DNA of 64,000 bases from Phocicoccus pinnipedialis (GTDB lineage Bacteria > Bacillota > Bacilli > Staphylococcales > Salinicoccaceae), in the NCBI RefSeq assembly GCF_903994035.1, contig NZ_CAJEWB010000010.1, positions 186,001 to 250,000 on the forward strand, given 5' to 3'. The translations under genes and the position numbers were made by a program. Positions 37,071 to 47,027 of this stretch are shown in pieces. Positions within the stretch are counted from its first letter, which is position 1; the number at the start of each line of letters is the position of its first letter. The notes below the pieces were generated by a model, which worked only from the letters and a program-made list of their open reading frames with translations, was not told where the DNA came from and ran no database searches.

Positions 37071-37655
37071 TCATAATGGTCTTTCTCTTGGTGATACGAG
37101 TATAAATAAAAGTACTAATACGATCACAGTGAGCCAGAAAGAACAGTATCCAATGTGTTCAGCAAATCTATCTAAACTACCGTACTTGGGATATTGCATA
37201 TAGACGTAATCTATGACGTCGTTATGGAACAGCCAGATTGCTGTTATAAATAGATCCCTCATCTTAATGTGCATATGTGGAACAAAAAGAAGCGCTTGGA
37301 CTGCCATTAAGCTGTGAGAGCATATGAGCATGAGACCAACGTTCGTTACATATCCTATTTCAATGAAGTATAAGAAGTTCATAATGACTGCCCAAACACC
37401 GTACTTAATTAGCGTAGTAAATGTGAGTGCATCGATTAGTCCCGAATGTTTTTTTATGAGGATTAACACAATTAATACACATAAGAACAGAGTTGCTGTG
37501 GGACTATCAGGGACAAAAGGCCAAAAATACCACGGCGTATTGGATAATTGTCCTTTATACCAATAATATCCATATATTGTGCCAAGGAAATTGGCAACTA
37601 ATAGAAGCATTAAGAAATGTTTATTGAACAATAGTCTATATATTAAAGTAAACAT
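37071..37655 (-). CDS. ypjA: Integral membrane protein YpjA (DUF1405)
   Basis: This 194-residue protein has about six hydrophobic segments. The TIYGYYWYKGQLSNTPWYFWPFVPDSPTATL signature and its position directly downstream of qcrC identify the YpjA/DUF1405 family. The start is the ATG at 37655, a few bases after AGGTGA. The function is unknown; its link to qcr genes is only positional. The qcrC terminator separates them. Confidence 0.82.
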   Translation of the reverse strand: MFTLIYRLLFNKHFLMLLLVANFLGTIYGYYWYKGQLSNTPWYFWPFVPDSPTATLFLCVLIVLILIKKHSGLIDALTFTTLIKYGVWAVIMNFLYFIEIGYVTNVGLMLICSHSLMAVQALLFVPHMHIKMRDLFITAIWLFHNDVIDYVYMQYPKYGSLDRFAEHIGYCSFWLTVIVLVLLFILVSPRERPL

Positions 37656-37670
37656 ATATTCACCTATTAA

Positions 37671-37700
37671 AAAACCCTCAAGCACAGTTGTGTTGAGGGT
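37671..37700 (-). terminator. Terminator of the qcr operon
   Basis: A stem of AACCCTCAA pairing with TTGAGGGTT (with inner CACA/TGTG pairing and one unpaired G) is followed on the minus strand by TTTTTTAATA. It follows qcrC and precedes ypjA. Confidence 0.8.
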
Positions 37701-37708
37701 TATATGAT

Positions 37709-38494
37709 TTATTCTGCTTTGTCTGTAAGTTCAAGTTTAGAGATGAATTCAGAAATCTTTTCAATTTCCTCATCAGTTAACTGATCTTTAAATGCTGGCA
37801 TTGAGCCACCACTATCAACCGTACCATTCTCTACAAAAGCTTGTACGTGCTCTTTAGTTAGGTCTGGTGTAACTAAGTCAGGTCCTGAACCTCCTGTAAG
37901 TTCTCCGCCGTGACAGCTTGTACAGTTTGTTCTTACTAACTCATTGAACACTGGATCTGAATCATCTAGATTAGAAAATACGATTTTACCTTGAGCTTTT
38001 TGTGCATCCCAATCATGGTATGCAACAGATTCCCAAGTTGCGTAGAAAATAACACCTACTGCAAGTAACATCATACCAGTAGCAACAGGACGTCTTTTCC
38101 AATCTCTGTGTTTGGAACCATCTAACCAAGGTGCAAGCATTAATGCTCCAATTGCAAGCCCTGGAATAATGATTGCTCCAATCACGTTAAATGGACCAGA
38201 TGCATATGAATACTTCAGAATTTGGTATAGGAAAAGGAAATACCAGTCTGGAAGTGGAATATAGCCAGTGTCAGTTGGATCTGCAATTCTTTCGAGTGGC
38301 GCTGGATGTGCAACAGTTAAGCACAAGAAACCTACTAAGAAAATTGCTCCAATTAACCATTCTTTCAATAGAAAGTCTGGGTAAAATTCTTCAGTACGAC
38401 CAGGAAACTCAGAATAATCTCTGTTAAGTTTTGGTTTTTCGTACTTTAATACTCGTGAGTCTCCAACAAATGTTAGACCTTTACCGCGTTTCAT
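37709..38494 (-). CDS. qcrC: Menaquinol:cytochrome c reductase, cytochrome b/c subunit QcrC
   Basis: This 261-residue protein fuses the C-terminal part of cytochrome b (PLPDWYFLFLYQILKY, several membrane helices) to a cytochrome c domain with heme site CTSCH in NCTSCHGGELTGGSGPDL and a distal Met in GGSMPAFKDQL. It receives electrons from QcrB and QcrA. c-type heme attachment would require the ResABC system encoded at the other end of this window. Confidence 0.94.
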   Translation of the reverse strand: MKRGKGLTFVGDSRVLKYEKPKLNRDYSEFPGRTEEFYPDFLLKEWLIGAIFLVGFLCLTVAHPAPLERIADPTDTGYIPLPDWYFLFLYQILKYSYASGPFNVIGAIIIPGLAIGALMLAPWLDGSKHRDWKRRPVATGMMLLAVGVIFYATWESVAYHDWDAQKAQGKIVFSNLDDSDPVFNELVRTNCTSCHGGELTGGSGPDLVTPDLTKEHVQAFVENGTVDSGGSMPAFKDQLTDEEIEKISEFISKLELTDKAE

Positions 38495-38518
38495 TTTTTC
38501 TACCTCCCCTTTAGTGTC

Positions 38519-39193
38519 CTATAATGGACCTGCGATTCCTTGTCGACGTATTAAAATGAAGTGGATTCCCATTAATACAAACAACGCTGCAGGTAGGAAG
38601 AATACGTGAATCGCAAAGAATCTCGTTAGCGTTTGAGCTCCAATGATTGTCGCATCTCCTGCGAGTAATGTTTTAATCCATTCTCCGATAAATGGAACTG
38701 ATTCAGCAATATCAAGTCCAACTTTCGTTGCGAATAAAGCTTTCATGTCCCAAGGTAATAAATAACCTGTGAATGCAAGTCCCAGCATTACACAGAAAAG
38801 TAATACTCCAACAACCCAGTTTAATTCACGTGGTGATTTATAGGCACCTGTAAAGAATACTCTTAACGTATGTAAGAACATCATTACAACTACTAAACTA
38901 GCACCCCAGTGGTGCATTCCGCGTACAATCATACCAGCCGCAACGTCATTCTGTAAGTAGTATACAGAATTCCACGCGTTTACAATGTCCGGTACATAAT
39001 ACATTGTTAAAAACATACCAGATAAAACTTGGATAACAGTAATAAAGAATGTTAATCCACCAAAACAATATACAAATGCTGAGAAGTGATAGGCAGGGTT
39101 TACGTGCTCTGGCACTTCATGGTCAGCTATGTCTCTCCAGATTGGTGTGATATCGATTCTATCGTCAATCCAGTCATAGATACGGTTAAGCAT
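38519..39193 (-). CDS. qcrB: Menaquinol:cytochrome c reductase, cytochrome b subunit QcrB
   Basis: This 224-residue protein is the four-helix N-terminal part of cytochrome b (b6 type). It has GGLTFFITVIQVLSGMFLTMYY, paired heme-ligand histidines in MHHWGASLVVVMMFLHTLRVFFTGAYKSPREL and FFAIHVFFLPAALF, and WVVGVLLFCVMLGLAFTGYLLPWD. It lies between qcrA (15 bases) and qcrC (24 bases). Confidence 0.95.
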   Translation of the reverse strand: MLNRIYDWIDDRIDITPIWRDIADHEVPEHVNPAYHFSAFVYCFGGLTFFITVIQVLSGMFLTMYYVPDIVNAWNSVYYLQNDVAAGMIVRGMHHWGASLVVVMMFLHTLRVFFTGAYKSPRELNWVVGVLLFCVMLGLAFTGYLLPWDMKALFATKVGLDIAESVPFIGEWIKTLLAGDATIIGAQTLTRFFAIHVFFLPAALFVLMGIHFILIRRQGIAGPL

Positions 39194-39208
39194 TGAACTC
39201 CCTCCTAA

Positions 39209-39712
39209 TTACTTCACTAACTCGTTTTCAAATCTTTTACCAATTGTAACAAAACCATCTTTATCGCCAACTTCATATTGGTCTAATGGTCCACGTGGTG
39301 GCGTACCAGGTACGTTGTTACCGTCTTTCGTGTACAGGCCATTGTGACATGGACAGAAGAACTTATCTGGGTTACCATCGTCTCCAGCCCAAGTAACTGT
39401 ACATCCTAAATGCTTACATACAGGAGAAAGCGCGATGAGTTTATCTCCATCTTTGTAAACCCATGCGAACTCTGTAACTTCGCTTTCATACCATGCATCT
39501 TTTTGGTTATACGTGAAATCAACCTTCGTTGGTTCTTCTGTTATCTCACTCACCTTGATGCTCGTTTGAATATCAGACCCGGCTGCTGCATCTTTGAACA
39601 GTGGATCAAGTGCGAATCTACCCATAGGTAAAATCATTCCGGCTGCCATAAAAGAACCGACACCCATTAATGAATAGTTTAGAAATTGGCGTCGTGTAAC
39701 TTTACTTGACAT
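39209..39712 (-). CDS. qcrA: Menaquinol:cytochrome c reductase, Rieske iron-sulfur subunit QcrA
   Basis: This 167-residue protein has a twin-arginine-like N-terminus (KVTRRQFLNYSLMGVGSF) and a membrane anchor, then the Rieske 2Fe-2S motifs CKHLGC and CPCHNGLY separated by about 16 residues, and the PPRGPLDQYEV loop. It is the first gene of qcrABC; promoter below. Twin-arginine export would carry the folded cluster protein out. Confidence 0.94.
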   Translation of the reverse strand: MSSKVTRRQFLNYSLMGVGSFMAAGMILPMGRFALDPLFKDAAAGSDIQTSIKVSEITEEPTKVDFTYNQKDAWYESEVTEFAWVYKDGDKLIALSPVCKHLGCTVTWAGDDGNPDKFFCPCHNGLYTKDGNNVPGTPPRGPLDQYEVGDKDGFVTIGKRFENELVK

Positions 39713-39770
39713 TCCTTTTCCCCCCTCGAACTCTACAAACTTTTTACATATTTATAACTAAGACACATTA

Positions 39771-39799
39771 AGTTTATCCTATTAAAACAGCACGGTCAA
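39771..39799 (-). promoter_or_regulatory. Promoter of qcrABC
   Basis: On the minus strand, TTGACC (39799-39794), a 17-base spacer and TAAACT (39776-39771) lie about 60 bases upstream of qcrA. The region also has several A/T-rich tracts but no clear operator. Confidence 0.6.
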
Positions 39800-39852
39800 C
39801 ATGACAATTCACTTTTTAGACAAACTTTTTAATTTTTTTATAGAACGACTAC

Positions 39853-40281
39853 TTAACTATTCCAAATACGTATAATTTCTTTTAATACTATTGTCATTTC
39901 ATCTTTGACCATAGATTCTAGAATATCCTTATCCATATCGCTAATGGGTACGTGATTTATTTTAATTACTGGTATGCCTTCTAATGAGAGTTCTCTAAAT
40001 GAAAGTACGATTGTATTTTTAAATCCGTATTCTTTCAGTTGATTATTAAAGACTTCAACTTGTGAAGCATCTTCCCCTACTACAGTGAATAAGGGTGTAA
40101 TTAGTAGTCTACCTTTTAATTGTTTTTCAAGCATCATGATGATAAGCTGAATGAATTCAATGTGTTCCGCTCTATTCATGCTCAAGTTATCCATGTCGAT
40201 ATCGACAACAGGTATGATCGCAGTATCGATAAATTCAATCTCATCTTTAATTACGTTTAAATCATTTTTTGTGTAGAGCAT
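39853..40281 (-). CDS. ypiF: YpiF family protein (DUF2487)
   Basis: This 142-residue protein begins MLYTKNDLNVIKDEIEFIDTA and fits the DUF2487 family that precedes qcrA in Bacillales. It has no visible membrane segment or catalytic motif. The start is the ATG at 40281 with AGGAG seven bases upstream. It overlaps ypiB by 20 bases. Its function is unknown. Confidence 0.75.
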   Translation of the reverse strand: MLYTKNDLNVIKDEIEFIDTAIIPVVDIDMDNLSMNRAEHIEFIQLIIMMLEKQLKGRLLITPLFTVVGEDASQVEVFNNQLKEYGFKNTIVLSFRELSLEGIPVIKINHVPISDMDKDILESMVKDEMTIVLKEIIRIWNS

Positions 40282-40744
40282 TTTTATTCTCCTCATCCAG
40301 TAATCTTAACTCTTTTGTAAGTGTTAAAAATGTATCCTTATCTTTTGTTAGTAAAGCACTCTCTATTTGATTATGAAGTAATTCCCGTTCTAACATCTGA
40401 ACAGTATTCAAATATTGCTTTTCTCTAAAAGCGACTTCAGTATATTTTGATTCGAAGTGATTGAAATGAAATTCGACAAATATCAGACAATCAGTTTCCT
40501 CGATTACTGTGAAAATATCAAGTGCTGTCAGATAAATTTTATCTTCATAACGGCACATCATGTTATATGTCGTTGTACTCATCATAGAAATAGTCAGAAT
40601 CATCGGTGAATCAGACTTAACAAGCGAGACCCTTGAATCGAAGTTCTCGATTGTCTTCAAAAAGTTTAAAACGTATACAGTGTCTCTCTCTTTAAAATCA
40701 TAAGTAAAAAGAATATATTCTAAAAATTCTCTTTTAAAATCCAT
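40262..40744 (-). CDS. ypiB: YpiB family protein (UPF0302)
   Basis: This 160-residue protein shows the UPF0302 start KREFLEYILFTYDFKERDTVYVLNFLK and an acidic C-terminal helix of Leu/Glu/Lys-rich sequence (LLTKDKDTFLTLTKELRLLDEE). It lies between a TPR gene and ypiF, as in B. subtilis. The start is uncertain: the ATG at 40744 has AAGAGG directly next to it, while GTG codons at 40753-40756 lack a site. It overlaps the TPR gene by 11 bases. Function unknown. Confidence 0.75.
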   Translation of the reverse strand: MDFKREFLEYILFTYDFKERDTVYVLNFLKTIENFDSRVSLVKSDSPMILTISMMSTTTYNMMCRYEDKIYLTALDIFTVIEETDCLIFVEFHFNHFESKYTEVAFREKQYLNTVQMLERELLHNQIESALLTKDKDTFLTLTKELRLLDEENKNALHKK

Positions 40745-42005
40745 CCTCTTCACCACGCAAACGTTCGAGCTCTAGCGCGAGGTCTGTGTTATTTGGATCG
40801 AGTCTAATTAATTGTTTTAACAAAATTAAATATTTTGGATCTCTCACTTCGAGTAAAAATTGATAATAGTCATACAAGAAATCAGTATCCTCATTGAGAT
40901 ATGCGTATGCTGTTTCGTAATACTTACTCGCCTCTTCATCTTCTTCATTCAATGCTTCGATATTAGCAAGAAGATGAAGAGAGTGTGGCGTTAAGTTTTC
41001 CGTACTAATGTGCGGCAGATAATGTTTAATCTCTTCAGGCTTGTCATCCGTCAGTAAGTTTTGGAATAGAATTCTATACGCATCATCATAAGTCTCATCT
41101 AAAGTAGTTGCTTTAGTAAAGAATTCATTTGCTTCCTCGACTTTACCTAGTCGAATCGAAAGACGACCTAAATGATAGAACACATTCGCATTTTGATTAT
41201 CTAGTACAACATAGTCTTCAAGAAGATCATAAGCTTTATGGTATTCATAGTTTTCCTCGTACACTTTCATAAGTAATACGTATGCATTTGTGTAATACGG
41301 TTCATTTGATATGACCTTCATTAAAGTTTTCTCACTCTCGTCGTATCGTTCTAAGTAGTAATAGATAATCGACTTAAGATAGTAGTCGTCATTTGTGTAC
41401 TCAGCTTCATCTATCTCGTTTAAATGAGACAACGCATGATCGAAATCCATCTGGTTAACATAGATATCCGCAAGCCTTTGATGGATATTAACATTGTTGA
41501 CTCTGTCAAAATTATGTTCAATTACGTTTTCATAAAATCTAACAGCATCACCAATATCTCCTAGGTAATAAAGGAGCTCTGCAATTGCAAAATCAATAAC
41601 AATATCATCGGATAATTCTCTTGCTTCATAAAGTGCTTTTAATGCAACATCGTTTAGGTTCATCTGCTGGAAGATTTCTGATTTGAGCATGAGCACAGTC
41701 GGTGTTTTTTCTACATCGTTGATGAGTAGTAATGCATCATCCAGTCTGTTATCTACGATATATATTTCTACAATGTAACTCAGTAAGTTATCGTCATGTC
41801 CGACTTCAGAGTATAAATACTCAAAAATATTTAATGCATGAATCGTATCACCAAGCTGCATTAATATATCACCTAATACAAAGAGTAATTCTAAATCACT
41901 CTCTTTAGTGTATTCATGTAAAGTTTCAGTGAAGGTATGGATTTTTTCGATATCATATTGGCCGACTTTTAATTCATCGATTAGTTTTAATAGTGATTCA
42001 TTCAC
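40734..42005 (-). CDS. Tetratricopeptide repeat protein (YpiA-like)
   Basis: This 423-residue protein is made almost wholly of TPR-like helical pairs (for example LEYAKALNIFEYLY-type segments, NANVFYHLGRLSIRLGKVEEANEFF and YDDAYRILFQNLL). It lies immediately after aroA, as ypiA does in B. subtilis. The start is a GTG at 42005 whose GTGA overlaps the aroA stop; GAGAGGGGAG lies eight bases before it. It probably acts as a protein-binding scaffold; the partner is unknown. Confidence 0.8.
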   Translation of the reverse strand: MNESLLKLIDELKVGQYDIEKIHTFTETLHEYTKESDLELLFVLGDILMQLGDTIHALNIFEYLYSEVGHDDNLLSYIVEIYIVDNRLDDALLLINDVEKTPTVLMLKSEIFQQMNLNDVALKALYEARELSDDIVIDFAIAELLYYLGDIGDAVRFYENVIEHNFDRVNNVNIHQRLADIYVNQMDFDHALSHLNEIDEAEYTNDDYYLKSIIYYYLERYDESEKTLMKVISNEPYYTNAYVLLMKVYEENYEYHKAYDLLEDYVVLDNQNANVFYHLGRLSIRLGKVEEANEFFTKATTLDETYDDAYRILFQNLLTDDKPEEIKHYLPHISTENLTPHSLHLLANIEALNEEDEEASKYYETAYAYLNEDTDFLYDYYQFLLEVRDPKYLILLKQLIRLDPNNTDLALELERLRGEEDGF

Positions 42006-43291
42006 GATATCTGCTCCCCTCTCAATGATTTAAGATCTTTAATGAAGTTTGGATATGATATGTTGATACACTCGATGTTATCTATTTTGATATCATGATT
42101 CATTTTAATTGCCATAATAATTAACATCATTGCTATTCTGTGATCATGATAGCTCTTAAATTCTTCGTCTGGAATCTTTAAATTTCCAGGAATCACCATA
42201 AATCCATCTTCATAAATTTTAAAATTTGCACCATATTTTGATAACTCATTTGTTACCGCCATGATTCTATCTGTTTCTTTAACGCGTAATTCTTCTGCAT
42301 CCTTTATAGTGCTATTTCCGTCAAGAAATAATGAAAGGACGGTGAGAATTGGAATTTCATCGATTAGTTTTGGAATAATATCCCCACTGATATGAAACGG
42401 TTTTAAGTTAGTTTTATAACTAACAGTGATATTTCCGCGAGCTTCAAGAGAGTCATCGATAATATCGATTGTCATATCTGCACCAATTTGTTTAAACACA
42501 TCGATGATTCCGTCACGTGTGTCATTTAAAAGAATATTTTTGAGAGTGACCCTAGAACCTGGGATTATCGCTGCTAAAACCATTAAGAATGCAGCTGATG
42601 AAATATCACCTGGCACTGTGACATCCACTGGAGTAAGTTTCTTTCCACCATTGACTGTAATTGTTGTGTCATCTACCTCGATGTCTCCACCAAATGCTTT
42701 TAACATGAGCTCTGTGTGGTTCCTTGATTTATTATTTTCGTGAATTACAGTCGTAATTTTGCTATGTAAAGAGGCGAGTATTATAGCGCTCTTTACTTGG
42801 GCACTTGCAACTGTCATATGATATTCAATGCCTTTTAACTCACTTTCGAGAATCTCTACAGGGGTGAATTTATTTTCGAAGAGATTAATTTTTGCATTCA
42901 TCATTTTAAGCGGTACTGTCACACGATCCATCGGGCGCTTTTTAATTGTTTCATCGCCATCAATAGTAGCTTTAAGATTCAGACCAGCAACTAGACCCAT
43001 TAATAGACGTGTAGTTGTTCCACTATTACCAGTATAAAGTAAATTTTTTGGTGATAATAGATGTTCTGCACCTGGGCTATTGACGATAATTTTATCTTCT
43101 GACACATTGATATCTGCACCGAGCTTCTCCATGCACTTCACTGTGTCTAACGTATCTTGAGAAAGGAGTGGCTGATATACATTCGTCGTCCCTTCAGAAA
43201 GTGTGCCGAGCATCACTGCTCTATGCGTGATGGATTTATCACCAGGAACGGTTACTTCACCTTGGAAGCTACCGTTTAAAAGTTCTCTCAT
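42002..43291 (-). CDS. aroA: 3-phosphoshikimate 1-carboxyvinyltransferase (EPSP synthase)
   Basis: This 429-residue enzyme joins PEP to shikimate-3-phosphate. It has VPGDKSITHRAVMLG, NSGTTTRLLMGL, SAQVKSAIILASL, SRNHTELMLKAFGG and NDTRDGI, with KETDRI near the C-terminus. The NSGTTTRLL loop and SAQVK pattern are of the class II type seen in S. aureus, which is naturally less sensitive to glyphosate. It overlaps aroB by four bases and the TPR gene by four. Confidence 0.95.
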   Translation of the reverse strand: MRELLNGSFQGEVTVPGDKSITHRAVMLGTLSEGTTNVYQPLLSQDTLDTVKCMEKLGADINVSEDKIIVNSPGAEHLLSPKNLLYTGNSGTTTRLLMGLVAGLNLKATIDGDETIKKRPMDRVTVPLKMMNAKINLFENKFTPVEILESELKGIEYHMTVASAQVKSAIILASLHSKITTVIHENNKSRNHTELMLKAFGGDIEVDDTTITVNGGKKLTPVDVTVPGDISSAAFLMVLAAIIPGSRVTLKNILLNDTRDGIIDVFKQIGADMTIDIIDDSLEARGNITVSYKTNLKPFHISGDIIPKLIDEIPILTVLSLFLDGNSTIKDAEELRVKETDRIMAVTNELSKYGANFKIYEDGFMVIPGNLKIPDEEFKSYHDHRIAMMLIIMAIKMNHDIKIDNIECINISYPNFIKDLKSLRGEQIS

Positions 43292-44331
43292 ACTATCGCC
43301 TTCAATTCATTTAAGAGTGTTTCTAAATCACTTGTACTAATTTCAATTAATTCTGGCTGACCAAATTCCCGTAATACAACGTAACCAATATATGACTTAC
43401 GCATATTTTTCTTATCACTCGACATATAACGAATCATCTCTGTCGCATTCATGTTTTTAAGAGGTGAGAGATCATAACCAATATGTTTCACGTAATTTAT
43501 AAATGATTTAATATCAAAAGTATCATCGTATCTCTTATTAGAAATGTAAAGCGCGCCAATGATACCTAATACTACTGCAGCGCCGTGCTTCAGTTTAAAC
43601 GCATACTCTAAAGCGTGTCCTAGAGTATGACCAAGATTTAGAAACTTTCTTAAATTATCTTCTTTCTCATCCACTGAAACGTAATACATCTTTGTTCTAA
43701 TCCCATTTAAGATAAAAGCATTGAGATTTTTAATATCTACACCGTTCTTAGTTTTTTCCAAAAGCGCATCGATAGATTCTTGTCCATCAAGCATTGCATG
43801 CTTAATGACTTCACCAAACCCACTTAATACTTCTTCTTCTGGAAGCGTCTCTAAGAAATCAAGGTCATAGATTACTGCATTCGGTCTATAGAATGTGCCT
43901 ACTAGGTTTTTACCTTGTTTACGGTTAATAGCGGTTTTACCTCCAATCGCCGAATCATGAGCTAGAAGTGTTGTTGGAACATGAATATAGTCTAAACCGC
44001 GCAAAGTAATGCTTGAAACAAATGCACCTCCGTCACCAGTTGCACCGCCACCAATAACAACCATAAGATCATTTCTCTTAACATTCTGATCGAGCAATTC
44101 ATCGATTACACTCATCGTGTTTTCGATTGTTTTGAAAGATTCCCCCCTAGGAACTTTGATGACATTGTTAAAATCTTTAAATTTTTTTTCATGCAAATCA
44201 TAAACATGTGAGTCTATGATATAGAATACTTGTTCATATTGATTTGTATACTTTAAAAGTGTTTCTTTTAAAATTCCATTATTTACATAGATTGTGTAGT
44301 TGTTTTCACTATAAGTCGTATGGAATTCCAT
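43288..44331 (-). CDS. aroB: 3-dehydroquinate synthase
   Basis: This 347-residue enzyme closes the first ring of the shikimate pathway. It has the NAD-binding VIGGGATGDGGAFVSSITLRGLDYIHVPTTLLA loop and zinc ligands in GFGEVIKHAMLDG, LGHTLGHALEYA and HGAAVVLG. It overlaps aroC by one base (TAATG) and aroA by four (ATGA), so the three genes are translationally coupled. Confidence 0.96.
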   Translation of the reverse strand: MEFHTTYSENNYTIYVNNGILKETLLKYTNQYEQVFYIIDSHVYDLHEKKFKDFNNVIKVPRGESFKTIENTMSVIDELLDQNVKRNDLMVVIGGGATGDGGAFVSSITLRGLDYIHVPTTLLAHDSAIGGKTAINRKQGKNLVGTFYRPNAVIYDLDFLETLPEEEVLSGFGEVIKHAMLDGQESIDALLEKTKNGVDIKNLNAFILNGIRTKMYYVSVDEKEDNLRKFLNLGHTLGHALEYAFKLKHGAAVVLGIIGALYISNKRYDDTFDIKSFINYVKHIGYDLSPLKNMNATEMIRYMSSDKKNMRKSYIGYVVLREFGQPELIEISTSDLETLLNELKAIV

Positions 44332-45497
44332 TAGAATTCACCTAGACGTTTATTGTATGCATCGATTGCATTTTTTAAATCACCGAAGTCATCTGAACTG
44401 AATTTATCTAAGATTGCCTTGGCAATTTCAATTGCAACCATATGTTCAGCAACAACAGATGCTGCTGGTACTGCACTTGGATCACTACGTTCGATTGTTG
44501 CAGTGAACGGGTCTTTAGAATCGATGTCAACACTCATAAGAGGTTTATATAGTGTCGGAATAGGTTTCATAACACCACGAACGATAACTGGCATTCCTGT
44601 TGTCATGCCACCCTCAAATCCACCGAGGTTATTTGTCTTTCTAAAGAATCCATTCTCTTTTGAGTACATGATTTCATCTTGTACTTTACTTCCTGGCACT
44701 TCTCCCATTCGGAAACCCATACCAAACTCTACGCCTTTAAATGCGTTGATAGAAAGTAATGATTGTGCGATCTTAGCGTCGAGCTTAGTATCGTAATGAA
44801 CGTGTGAACCTAATCCAATAATTGGGTTTTCAACGATTACCTCAACGATACCTCCGAGGGTATCGCCATCTTTCTTCGCTTGGTCAATCAAAGCTTCAGC
44901 CTTTTTAGTGCTTTCTTCTGATACCATTTTTACTGATGAAGATTTAGTTCCCTCAACTATTTCTTTAAATGTGTACTCTTTTTCATCGACCACAGTGCCT
45001 ATGCGCACGACACGGCTTGTAATTCTAATATCTAATGCGTGTAGGAGTTCTAAGCATAATGCGCCAACAAGAACACGTGCAGTTGTTTCACGTGCACTTG
45101 AACGTTCTAATATGTTTCTTAAGTCTCGATGATTATATTTTTGACCACCAACAAGATCTGCATGCCCTGGTCTTGGACGTGTAATGACACGTTTCATTTC
45201 GCTCAGTTCTTCTTTAGTTAATGGTGTATCGCCCATGATTTTAGTCCAATGCTTAAAATCATCGTTTTGCACTTCCATCATTATTGGAGAACCGAGTGTT
45301 TTACCATGACGAATTCCACTACCGAAAGTAAATGTGTCCTTTTCAATTTGCATTCTACGTCCGCGACCATAACCGCCTTGACGCTTAAATAGTTCTTTTT
45401 GCATTCGCTCTTTATTTATTGGTAAATTTGATGGAAAACCTTCTACTATCGCTGTGACCTTCGGACCATGCGACTCACCTGCTGTTAAAAATCTCAT
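44331..45497 (-). CDS. aroC: Chorismate synthase
   Basis: This 388-residue FMN-dependent enzyme removes phosphate from EPSP to give chorismate, the branch point to aromatic amino acids, folate and menaquinone. It starts [20 protein letters not shown] and has [11 protein letters not shown]-type [48 protein letters not shown] and [17 protein letters not shown]. It is first in aroC-aroB-aroA and follows ndk after a terminator and 65 bases. Confidence 0.96.
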   Translation of the reverse strand: MRFLTAGESHGPKVTAIVEGFPSNLPINKERMQKELFKRQGGYGRGRRMQIEKDTFTFGSGIRHGKTLGSPIMMEVQNDDFKHWTKIMGDTPLTKEELSEMKRVITRPRPGHADLVGGQKYNHRDLRNILERSSARETTARVLVGALCLELLHALDIRITSRVVRIGTVVDEKEYTFKEIVEGTKSSSVKMVSEESTKKAEALIDQAKKDGDTLGGIVEVIVENPIIGLGSHVHYDTKLDAKIAQSLLSINAFKGVEFGMGFRMGEVPGSKVQDEIMYSKENGFFRKTNNLGGFEGGMTTGMPVIVRGVMKPIPTLYKPLMSVDIDSKDPFTATIERSDPSAVPAASVVAEHMVAIEIAKAILDKFSSDDFGDLKNAIDAYNKRLGEF

Positions 45498-45523
45498 GTC
45501 ATCACCTCGTAAATGTATGTAAA

Positions 45524-45560
45524 ATAAAAAGCTGAGTATTAAATACTCAGCTTTTTATTT
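45524..45560 (-). terminator. Terminator between ndk and aroC
   Basis: A perfect stem of 15 bp (AAAAAGCTGAGTATT, AATACTCAGCTTTTT) with a short loop lies right after the ndk stop at 45563. T-rich flanks occur on both sides. Confidence 0.88.
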
Positions 45561-45562
45561 AA

Positions 45563-46009
45563 TTAGTAGATCCAATCTTTGTTAATTAAGCTGTAGTCTA
45601 CTAGTTCTGATTCTTCAAAGAATAAATTGATTTCTCTGTCTGCACTCTCGAGTGAGTCAGAACCGTGAATAATATTTTTACCTACTGTAAGACCAAAGTC
45701 TCCACGGATTGTTCCAGGAGCAGCTTCTTGTGGGTTTGTAGCACCAACAACAAGACGTGCTGTTTTAATGATGTTATCTCCTTCTAATACCATTGCGAAA
45801 ACAGGACCAGAAGTAATGAAGTCTACAAGCTCACCGAAAAATGGTTTGTCAGCATGCTCACCATAGTGAGTTTTTGCTAAGTCTTCAGATACTTGCATAA
45901 GTTTAGCACCTACGATTTTGAATCCTTTGTTTTCTAATCTTGCAACGATCGGTCCAATTAGGTTTCTTTGGACGCCATCAGGTTTAATCATTAAAAATGT
46001 TCTTTCCAT
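45563..46009 (-). CDS. ndk: Nucleoside diphosphate kinase
   Basis: This 148-residue enzyme equalises nucleoside triphosphate pools by phosphotransfer through a His. The catalytic histidine is in [10 protein letters not shown], and [18 protein letters not shown] plus [18 protein letters not shown] are family signatures. It sits between hepT and aroC with its own terminator, the usual place in staphylococci. Confidence 0.97.
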   Translation of the reverse strand: MERTFLMIKPDGVQRNLIGPIVARLENKGFKIVGAKLMQVSEDLAKTHYGEHADKPFFGELVDFITSGPVFAMVLEGDNIIKTARLVVGATNPQEAAPGTIRGDFGLTVGKNIIHGSDSLESADREINLFFEESELVDYSLINKDWIY

Positions 46010-46070
46010 TAAGTTATTCTCCTTTAAAAGTTCTTTACTTATTCTATCACTTTTTTATGTGTTTTGTATA

Positions 46071-47027
46071 TTAATTTAATCGAGTACGTAGTTTTTCTAC
46101 CATTTCAATTAGGTATTGTTTAATTGGCTCATCAATCTCTATGATATTTACGAGCGCATTATCTAAAAATTCATTACTCACTCTTTTGGAAGCTTCAATT
46201 GCTTTTGAGTCTAAAAGATATTTAATTAATTCATCTTTTCCTGATTGTTCTCTAGAATATGTTTTCAACATCTCTTTAAACTCAGAGTCTGTGTCTCTAA
46301 GAAGTAACACAGGCAATGTGTAATGCCCATTGCTTAAATCAGAAAACGATGGCTTTCCGAGTGTCTTCTTAGATGCAGTGTAATCTAGACAATCGTCTAT
46401 AATTTGAAAACTCATTCCAATATTGTAACCAAATTCTGTAAGGTTTTTTCTCGTAACATCAGAGATGTGGGCTGCATAGGCACTTAGCTCAATACTAAGC
46501 ATAATTAAAAGTGCGGTCTTTTTATAGATTTTTTCATAATAGTCTTCTATAGTCTGTGTATCATCAAATTGTGTGTCGAACTGAAATAATTCTCCAGTAA
46601 CAATTTTTTTAATCATTGTAGAATAGGTTTTATGGAATTTTGGATCATGAATATCTGAAACAAGTCTAATTGCCGAAGAAATCAAGTAGTTTCCTGTATT
46701 AATCGCTTGAAAATACCCATGCTTATAATAAGTTGTTTTCCTATTTCTTCTTAGATTAGAGTCGTCAATGATGTCATCATGTACAAGACTTGCCATGTGA
46801 ATTAGTTCCAAGCTAGCAGCTGTATGAAGAATTGAACTTCTGTACTCAGGTTGCCCTAGTTTACCTACTAAAATAGAAAGTATAGGACGAAGTTTCTTTC
46901 CACCTGTGATATAAAGGTCGAAGCTCTCATTACTCACAATACTCTTATTTGGTTGTAGAGCCAACTTTATTAACGCTTCAACCTCTTTAAGATCAGTCTT
47001 TACAAATGCCCGAATGCTTTTATTCAT
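46071..47027 (-). CDS. hepT: Heptaprenyl diphosphate synthase component II
   Basis: This 318-residue trans-prenyltransferase builds the heptaprenyl chain of menaquinone-7. The first Asp-rich motif is HDDIIDDSNLRR and the second is DDCLDYTA, with GGKKLRPILSILVG near the start and KTLGKPSFSDLSNGHYTLPVLL. It overlaps menG by eight bases, and the small partner hepS lies upstream: hepS-menG-hepT. Confidence 0.93.
   Translation of the reverse strand: MNKSIRAFVKTDLKEVEALIKLALQPNKSIVSNESFDLYITGGKKLRPILSILVGKLGQPEYRSSILHTAASLELIHMASLVHDDIIDDSNLRRNRKTTYYKHGYFQAINTGNYLISSAIRLVSDIHDPKFHKTYSTMIKKIVTGELFQFDTQFDDTQTIEDYYEKIYKKTALLIMLSIELSAYAAHISDVTRKNLTEFGYNIGMSFQIIDDCLDYTASKKTLGKPSFSDLSNGHYTLPVLLLRDTDSEFKEMLKTYSREQSGKDELIKYLLDSKAIEASKRVSNEFLDNALVNIIEIDEPIKQYLIEMVEKLRTRLN

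Noticed and set aside
42002-45497. The aro gene overlaps as unusual.
   Set aside because: One- and four-base overlaps (TAATG, ATGA) are normal for this operon in Bacillales.
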